From: Bacteroidota bacterium
GTDB taxonomy: Bacteria; Bacteroidota; Bacteroidia; Flavobacteriales; Flavobacteriaceae
Length of the DNA stretch: 11,138 nucleotides
Assembly: GCA_022560715.1 (NCBI GenBank)
Contig: JADFSQ010000028.1
Coordinates: 1 to 11,138, forward strand
Direction: 5' to 3'
Below the pieces are notes generated by a model. The model did not search any database, was not told the DNA's origin, and saw nothing but the letters and a program-made list of their open reading frames with translations. Shown piece by piece: positions 7,251-11,138 of the stretch (positions are counted from its first letter, which is position 1; each line of letters opens with the position of its first letter). The translations under genes and the position numbers were made by a program.

Positions 7251-7280
7251 ACGCAACCTTTTTAAAGGTTTAGCATCTAT
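7251..7280 (+). promoter_or_regulatory. ECF-sigma-like promoter, copy B (lipoprotein-sigma operon)
   Basis: ACGCAACCTTTTTAAA is followed by GGTTTA and GCATCTAT. GCAACC at 7253-7258 and CATCTA at 7274-7279 are 15 bases apart. The first 16 bases and the final GCATCTAT are identical to copy A at 6132-6103 on the other strand. It ends 36 bases before the lipoprotein ATG. The ECF sigma gene is the second gene downstream, so autoregulation is the simplest inference. Confidence 0.6.
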
Positions 7281-7316
7281 ATTATAACATAGTTTGTATC
7301 TAAATATCAAATTAAA

Positions 7317-7739
7317 ATGAAGAAATTATTTTTTTTTGGGTTTGTTATAGTTTCTTTTTGGTCATGTAGTGTTGATCCTGTAAATGAAGATTTCTATTTT
7401 GAAATCCTTCCTATTGAAAGTGTATCAATCCCTAATGAAATACGTTTTGGTGAAGTTTATACAATTGGTTATTCTTATTTCAAACCGTCGTCATGCCATT
7501 TTTTTAATGACTTATATTATGTAGCAGAAATTAATGTTAGAACTATAGCTGTAATCAATAAGGTATTAAATTCTAATGAAAACACTATATGTGAGACTCT
7601 TACTAACGAATTAGAAGAAAGATCATTTAATTTTCATGTAAATAAAAATGGAGGTACTTATATTTTTAAATTTTGGCAAGGAGAAGATGAGAATGGGCAT
7701 GACACCTATTTGGTTTTTGAGGTGCCAATAGTACAGTAA
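7317..7739 (+). CDS. Small lipoprotein of unknown function, first gene of the sigma operon
   Basis: The 140-residue product has a short signal peptide with FWSC at 14-17, so C17 is the predicted lipid anchor and the mature protein begins CSVDPVNEDF. The rest is rich in beta-strand-type sequence with aromatic residues. It contains two further cysteines, one in PSSCHFF and one in TICETL, which could form a disulfide in the periplasm or on the surface. No catalytic motif is visible and I do not recognise the family. The stop is 21 bases before the sigma factor start, so the genes are co-transcribed from the ECF-like promoter at 7251. By context it may be a sensor accessory or a target of the envelope response; that is inference. 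Confidence 0.8.
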   Translation: MKKLFFFGFVIVSFWSCSVDPVNEDFYFEILPIESVSIPNEIRFGEVYTIGYSYFKPSSCHFFNDLYYVAEINVRTIAVINKVLNSNENTICETLTNELEERSFNFHVNKNGGTYIFKFWQGEDENGHDTYLVFEVPIVQ

Positions 7740-7760
7740 ATTTAATTAAGCTTTAGATAT

Positions 7761-8303
7761 TTGAGTTTAGATATACTCATACAAAAATGTAAAAAAAATG
7801 ATACTAAAGCACAAAGCGAAGTTTATAAGCTCTTTTCGGGTAAATTATTTGCGGTCTGTTTAAAGTATTCAAGAAATCATGCAGATGCTGAAGACAATCT
7901 GCAAGATGCCTTTGTGACTATTTTTAAAAAAATATCGCAATACAAAAAAAAAGGATCTTTTGAAGGCTGGCTTAAACGAATTGTAATTAATACTGTGCTT
8001 CAAAAATATAGAATAAAAGGTGTTTTTAATATTGTAAATGAGAATAATATTGAAGATGAAGTAATTGAAATTGAAGACTATCAAGTTGATATGAATTTTT
8101 TGCTTTTAAGTATCCAAGAATTACCAGATAGGTATCGCTTGGTGTTTAGTCTTTATGCTTTAGATGGATATTCGCATAAAGAAATAGCGAAAATGCTTAA
8201 TATTTCAACAGGTACAACTAAATCCAATCTTGCTCGGGCAAGAATGATTTTAAAAAATAAAATTGAAAACTATAAAGCAAATTTAAATTTGCAATCATTA
8301 TAA
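7761..8303 (+). CDS. ECF-type RNA polymerase sigma factor
   Basis: This 180-residue sigma-70 family protein of the extracytoplasmic function group directs RNA polymerase to a small regulon. Region 2 covers about 20-88, with DAEDNLQDAFVTIFKKI and GSFEGWLKRIVINTV. Region 4 covers about 112-166, with LPDRYRLVFSLYALDGYSHKEIA followed by the helix-turn-helix MLNISTGTTKSNLARAR. Regions 1 and 3 are absent, as expected for ECF factors. The start is TTG at 7761. An in-frame stop at 7743 excludes an upstream start and no ATG occurs in frame until codon 111. The rare start may keep the level low. It follows the lipoprotein gene by 21 bases and its stop overlaps the next ATG by one base. Confidence 0.93.
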   Translation: MSLDILIQKCKKNDTKAQSEVYKLFSGKLFAVCLKYSRNHADAEDNLQDAFVTIFKKISQYKKKGSFEGWLKRIVINTVLQKYRIKGVFNIVNENNIEDEVIEIEDYQVDMNFLLLSIQELPDRYRLVFSLYALDGYSHKEIAKMLNISTGTTKSNLARARMILKNKIENYKANLNLQSL

Positions 8304-9817
8304 TGAAAGATAAAAAAAACATAGACAGACTGTTTATGGAGAAGCTAAAAGATTTTGAAGCTACTCCTAGCAATTCTGTTTGGGAAAATATATCTATAGA
8401 ATTACAAAGTATTGAAAAAGGGAAAAAAGGCATCCCAACGTGGTGGCGAGTGGCTGGTGTAGCTGCTACTTTATTGTTACTATTTACAATAAGTCAGGTT
8501 GTATTAAATAATAATACTACAATTCCTTTACAAGAAATAATTGTAGATGAAGGCACTATAAAAGATTCTGAAAATACAGATTCACAAGATGCTGTTAATA
8601 AGGAAAATATGCTTTCTGATTCTGATCAAAAAAATGTTTCAGAAGATCTTAAATCTGAATCTTCTAGTTTCCCATCTAATGACTCTACAACTAATGCACG
8701 TTCAATTTCAGCACAAAATGAAAACAGAAATGTAACTGTAAGTAATAATACTCAAAACGTTAATCGGAATACTTATAAAACTAACAAAAACGAACTGGTT
8801 AAATCTTCTTCAGAAAAGTCAAAAAATGCTATCGTAGATAATACCAATTCGAATTTGTATAAAGATAAGGTTGAAAATAATAATATCGATAAAGCAAAAA
8901 TTGATGAGTTATTGAAACCTGTTAACAATACATCAGAAACAAAAGAAACTTATAAGACTGCTTCAACTAACACTAATGTTGATGAAAATATCACAGAATC
9001 TGAAGAGTCTAATACAATTACAGAAAATGACAAATTGTCTTTAACTGAAGAAATTGCTGCTAATGAAGACGAAAATATTGAAGATATTCCTAAAGAAGAA
9101 TTTGATCGATGGAGTATTGCCTCTAATATTGCTCCTGTTTATTTCAATTCTTTCGGAAATGGATCCTCAATCCATCCACAGTTTAACAATAACTCAAAAA
9201 CTGGAGATATTAATATGAGTTATGGTATATCGGGAAGTTATGCTATTAATAAAAAATTGAGAGTTCGTGCTGGAATAAATAAAGTTAATCTTGGTTATAG
9301 TACAAACGATGTTATTGTTTACGATAATATTGGTGGATCTGATAGTCCGGGATTATTAAGGAATGTAAAATTTAATGAAGCAGGCGAAAATCTTTCTTTT
9401 ATTAGTGTTGAGGAATTTAATTTTTTACAAGTTCCTGGAATTCTAAATAATTTTATAGAATCATCAATAGATCAAAAATTAGGATTTATAGAAATACCTT
9501 TAGAATTAGAATATCGAATATCGAATAAAAAAATGGGCATTAGTGTAATAGGTGGATTTAGTGCTTTATTTTTAACTGATAACGAAATTTATTCATTTTT
9601 TAATGGTGTTAGTACTTTATTAGGAGAAGCAACAAATATTAACAATACTAGCTTTAGCGCAAATTTTGGGCTGGGATTCGATTTTAAAATATCAGATAAG
9701 TTTAATTTAAATCTTGAACCTATATTTAAATATCAAATAAATACTTTCAATGAAACTTCAGGTAATTTTAAACCTTATTTTATTGGTATATATTCTGGTT
9801 TAAGTTTTAAGTTTTAA
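8303..9817 (+). CDS. Anti-sigma-like/outer-membrane beta-barrel hybrid protein
   Basis: The 504-residue product appears to span the whole envelope. Residues 1-46 are a charged cytoplasmic segment (DRLFMEKLKDFEATPSN, then VWENI) of the type that follows ECF sigma genes in Bacteroidota and probably binds the sigma factor. One membrane helix lies at about 47-68. Residues 69-265 are a low-complexity linker rich in Asn, Ser, Thr, Glu and Lys. Residues 268-504 alternate beta-strands and turns and end in GLSFKF, with the terminal Phe typical of outer-membrane barrels. The ATG overlaps the sigma stop by one base (TAATG), which fits sigma/anti-sigma co-translation. Anti-sigma function is inferred from position and N-terminal pattern; no known anti-sigma motif such as a zinc site is visible. 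Confidence 0.8.
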   Translation: MKDKKNIDRLFMEKLKDFEATPSNSVWENISIELQSIEKGKKGIPTWWRVAGVAATLLLLFTISQVVLNNNTTIPLQEIIVDEGTIKDSENTDSQDAVNKENMLSDSDQKNVSEDLKSESSSFPSNDSTTNARSISAQNENRNVTVSNNTQNVNRNTYKTNKNELVKSSSEKSKNAIVDNTNSNLYKDKVENNNIDKAKIDELLKPVNNTSETKETYKTASTNTNVDENITESEESNTITENDKLSLTEEIAANEDENIEDIPKEEFDRWSIASNIAPVYFNSFGNGSSIHPQFNNNSKTGDINMSYGISGSYAINKKLRVRAGINKVNLGYSTNDVIVYDNIGGSDSPGLLRNVKFNEAGENLSFISVEEFNFLQVPGILNNFIESSIDQKLGFIEIPLELEYRISNKKMGISVIGGFSALFLTDNEIYSFFNGVSTLLGEATNINNTSFSANFGLGFDFKISDKFNLNLEPIFKYQINTFNETSGNFKPYFIGIYSGLSFKF

Positions 9818-9876
9818 AATTTTTAGTTGGTTAGATTGATTATTGTAATTCCAAATCTTTGGGTTGCAATAATAAC

Positions 9877-9906
9877 AAAAGCTGCTCTGTGCCTCGAGCA
9901 GCTTTT
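9877..9906. terminator. Bidirectional terminator between convergent genes
   Basis: Perfect 11-bp arms AAAAGCTGCTC and GAGCAGCTTTT enclose an 8-base loop. The A-run before and T-run after the GC core make it work in both directions. It lies 59 bases after the beta-barrel gene and 3 bases after the plsC stop on the opposite strand, where convergent transcripts need to end. Confidence 0.8.
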
Positions 9907-9909
9907 AGT

Positions 9910-10650
9910 TTATATGTTTTCTCTTAAAGAATTCAGCACTACTTGTCTTGCTGTATCGTTTAACGTCCTGGTGTCTTCAATAGTTAAGTCGAGCGTTTCT
10001 AAAAATTTATGTTTAATTACACGCATTTTCCCCGGACCTCCGCTAAAAAAAGTATAAGAAAAACGTTTTTTATTATCTAAAAAAGTTAACGGAACAATAG
10101 GAATTTTATGATTAATGGCTAATCTAAAAGCTCCATCTTTAAAAACATCTAATTCTATATGTTCTTCAGGAACGCCTCCTTCTGGAAAAATACAAATACT
10201 CAAGCCTTGATTAAGTCTTTGCTGTGCTCTTAAAAACACTGCTTGCCTGCTTTTTAAACTACTTCTATCTACTAAAATACAGGTCTTTTTATAAAAAAAT
10301 CCAAATAGAGGAATCTTTGCTAATTCCTTTTTCCCGACAAAAACAAAGGGTCTTTTTACAGCAACTAACATTAACATAATATCAACCATCGAGGTGTGGT
10401 TAGCAATAAACATGTAACTTTTTCCTTTTTCAAGGGTTTGTTCTTTTTTAATTTTCCAACGAAATCCCATTCCTATTAAAATAATTTTGGCCCAAAAACG
10501 AGCTATTCTAAAAAACATAGGATACCATTGCTCTCTAGATACAGAAATAATAAGGATTGGAAATAAGATTATAATTGGTACAATTACAAGAATGTAGAAC
10601 CAAATGCGATATAAAATCCAAAATATATACTTAAATACAATCATTGGCAT
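9910..10650 (-). CDS. plsC: 1-acyl-sn-glycerol-3-phosphate acyltransferase (PlsC family)
   Basis: PlsC transfers a second acyl chain to lysophosphatidic acid to give phosphatidic acid, the precursor of membrane phospholipids, at the inner face of the cytoplasmic membrane. The protein shows the acyltransferase signature NHTSMVD (HX4D), the substrate-binding FPEGG block and the later VPLTFLDN block. A hydrophobic N-terminal stretch (about 6-38) anchors it to the membrane. The frame could open one codon earlier with TTG (10653), but ATG at 10650 is preferred; another ATG at 10644 is possible. The length of 246 residues is normal. Some family members acylate other lipids such as ornithine or serine-glycine lipids, so the substrate is not certain from sequence. 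It is a single gene, convergent with the sigma operon and divergent from trpS. Confidence 0.9.
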   Translation of the reverse strand: MPMIVFKYIFWILYRIWFYILVIVPIIILFPILIISVSREQWYPMFFRIARFWAKIILIGMGFRWKIKKEQTLEKGKSYMFIANHTSMVDIMLMLVAVKRPFVFVGKKELAKIPLFGFFYKKTCILVDRSSLKSRQAVFLRAQQRLNQGLSICIFPEGGVPEEHIELDVFKDGAFRLAINHKIPIVPLTFLDNKKRFSYTFFSGGPGKMRVIKHKFLETLDLTIEDTRTLNDTARQVVLNSLRENI

Positions 10651-10691
10651 CAAAACTACTTAAATTAATTTAACATTTCTACTAAAAAAAG

Positions 10692-10699
10692 TACCTTTG
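10692..10699 (+). promoter_or_regulatory. Candidate -7 box of the trpS promoter
   Basis: TACCTTTG is a perfect match to TAnnTTTG. It ends 49 bases before the trpS ATG, giving a leader of roughly 40 nt. No TTG is present at the -33 distance, only TTA-rich sequence. Confidence 0.45.
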
Positions 10700-10725
10700 C
10701 TACTGTTGAACATTAATTAAAAAGA

Positions 10726-10743
10726 TTCCTGCCTACGCAGGAA
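10726..10743. repeat. REP-like palindrome in the trpS leader
   Basis: TTCCTGC, loop CTAC and GCAGGAA form a perfect 7-bp, GC-rich hairpin that ends 5 bases before the trpS start codon. Its composition differs from the AT-rich surroundings and resembles short dispersed palindromes seen in bacterial intergenic regions. In an mRNA it would fold next to the initiation region. Confidence 0.55.
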
Positions 10744-10748
10744 ATATT

Positions 10749-11138
10749 ATGGCAAGAATTTTAACAGGAATACAAAGCACAGGAACACCACATTTGGGAA
10801 ATCTTTTAGGAGCTATTATTCCTGCCATACAAATGAGCAACAATCCTAAAAATGAATCCTTTCTGTTTATTGCAGATATGCATTCGCTCACTCAAATTAA
10901 AGATTCTAAATTGCTTAAACAAAACACCTATTCTACCGCTGCTGCTTGGTTGGCATTTGGATTAGACATTAATAAAACGGTGTTTTATCGTCAAAGTGAT
11001 GTGCCACAAGTAACTGAACTAGGTTGGTATTTAAGCTGTTTTTTTCCTTATCAACGTTTAACGCTTGCACATAGTTTTAAAGATAAAGCCGATAGGTTAG
11101 AAGATGTTAATGCTGGCTTATTTTTCTATCCTATGCTT
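10749..11138 (+). CDS. trpS: Tryptophanyl-tRNA synthetase, 5' part
   Basis: This class I aminoacyl-tRNA synthetase activates tryptophan with ATP and charges tRNA-Trp in the cytoplasm. Only the first 130 codons are in the window; the frame is open to the edge. MARILTGIQSTGTPHLGN contains the HIGH-type motif (PHLGN) and the family's typical start. FLFIADMHSLT, FYRQSDVPQV and the FFPYQRLTLAHSFKDK segment follow in the order expected for bacterial TrpRS. The KMSKS loop lies beyond the window. The ATG at 10749 is fixed by the conserved N-terminus. The leader has a candidate promoter at 10692 and a REP-like hairpin immediately before the start. Confidence 0.95.
   Translation, partial: MARILTGIQSTGTPHLGNLLGAIIPAIQMSNNPKNESFLFIADMHSLTQIKDSKLLKQNTYSTAAAWLAFGLDINKTVFYRQSDVPQVTELGWYLSCFFPYQRLTLAHSFKDKADRLEDVNAGLFFYPML

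Noticed and set aside
7255..7270. Palindrome AACCTTT-TT-AAAGGTT considered as recA terminator
   Set aside because: The loop of 2 bases is too small and there is no T-run after it. The sequence is part of the promoter-like element, and copy A lacks the second arm.
7869..8433. Two minus-strand frames of 71 codons across the sigma and barrel genes
   Set aside because: They are antisense shadows of clearly conserved sigma regions and of the anti-sigma-like N-terminus.
10651..10658. TAGTTTTG on the minus strand as plsC promoter
   Set aside because: It matches TAnnTTTG but directly abuts the plsC start codon, so transcription would begin inside the gene.
1..11138. CRISPR arrays, tRNA or rRNA genes, insertion sequences, phage genes
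   Set aside because: No spaced direct repeats, no tRNA-like cloverleaf, no transposase or integrase motifs were found by reading; genes are housekeeping or envelope related.

Overview
The window looks like chromosomal DNA of a marine-type flavobacterium (Bacteroidota, Flavobacteriia). The DNA is AT-rich. It carries a GldH gliding-motility lipoprotein, a Bacteroidota-style RicT with a Cys-rich N-terminus, Bacteroidota-type -7 promoter elements (TAnnTTTG), almost no Shine-Dalgarno sites, and an ECF sigma unit ending in an anti-sigma/beta-barrel hybrid. The genus cannot be named from the sequence alone.

Left part, minus strand (5835 down to 1): trhO, a trhP-like U32 gene and a small ferredoxin gene are packed with 1-2 base junctions. 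They form a likely wobble-uridine tRNA hydroxylation operon that holds both the O2-dependent (TrhO) and O2-independent (TrhP) routes. After 111 bp follow ricT, gldH and a class A penicillin-binding protein gene (mrcA-like, cut by the window edge), again overlapping or nearly so.

Centre: 5836-6198 is a divergent region between trhO and recA. It is not empty. On the minus strand it holds a sigma-ECF-like promoter, a 30-codon ORF and a strong 13-bp terminator hairpin, so it looks like a complete small transcription unit. On the plus strand it holds a candidate recA promoter.

Right part, plus strand (6199-9817): recA, then a small lipoprotein gene, an ECF sigma factor gene (forced TTG start) and a 504-residue protein. 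That protein joins an anti-sigma-like cytoplasmic N-terminus and one membrane helix to a long periplasmic linker and a C-terminal outer-membrane beta-barrel. In front of the lipoprotein gene lies a sequence identical at 27 of 30 positions to the promoter-like element upstream of the 30-codon ORF. Both have the GCAACC / CATCTA layout of ECF promoters. The simplest reading is that the sigma factor controls its own operon and the small unit on the far side of recA.

Right edge: the operon converges on a plsC-type acyltransferase gene (minus strand), with an 11-bp bidirectional terminator between them. Divergent from plsC, trpS begins at 10749 and runs off the window. A REP-like palindrome sits 5 bases before its start codon.
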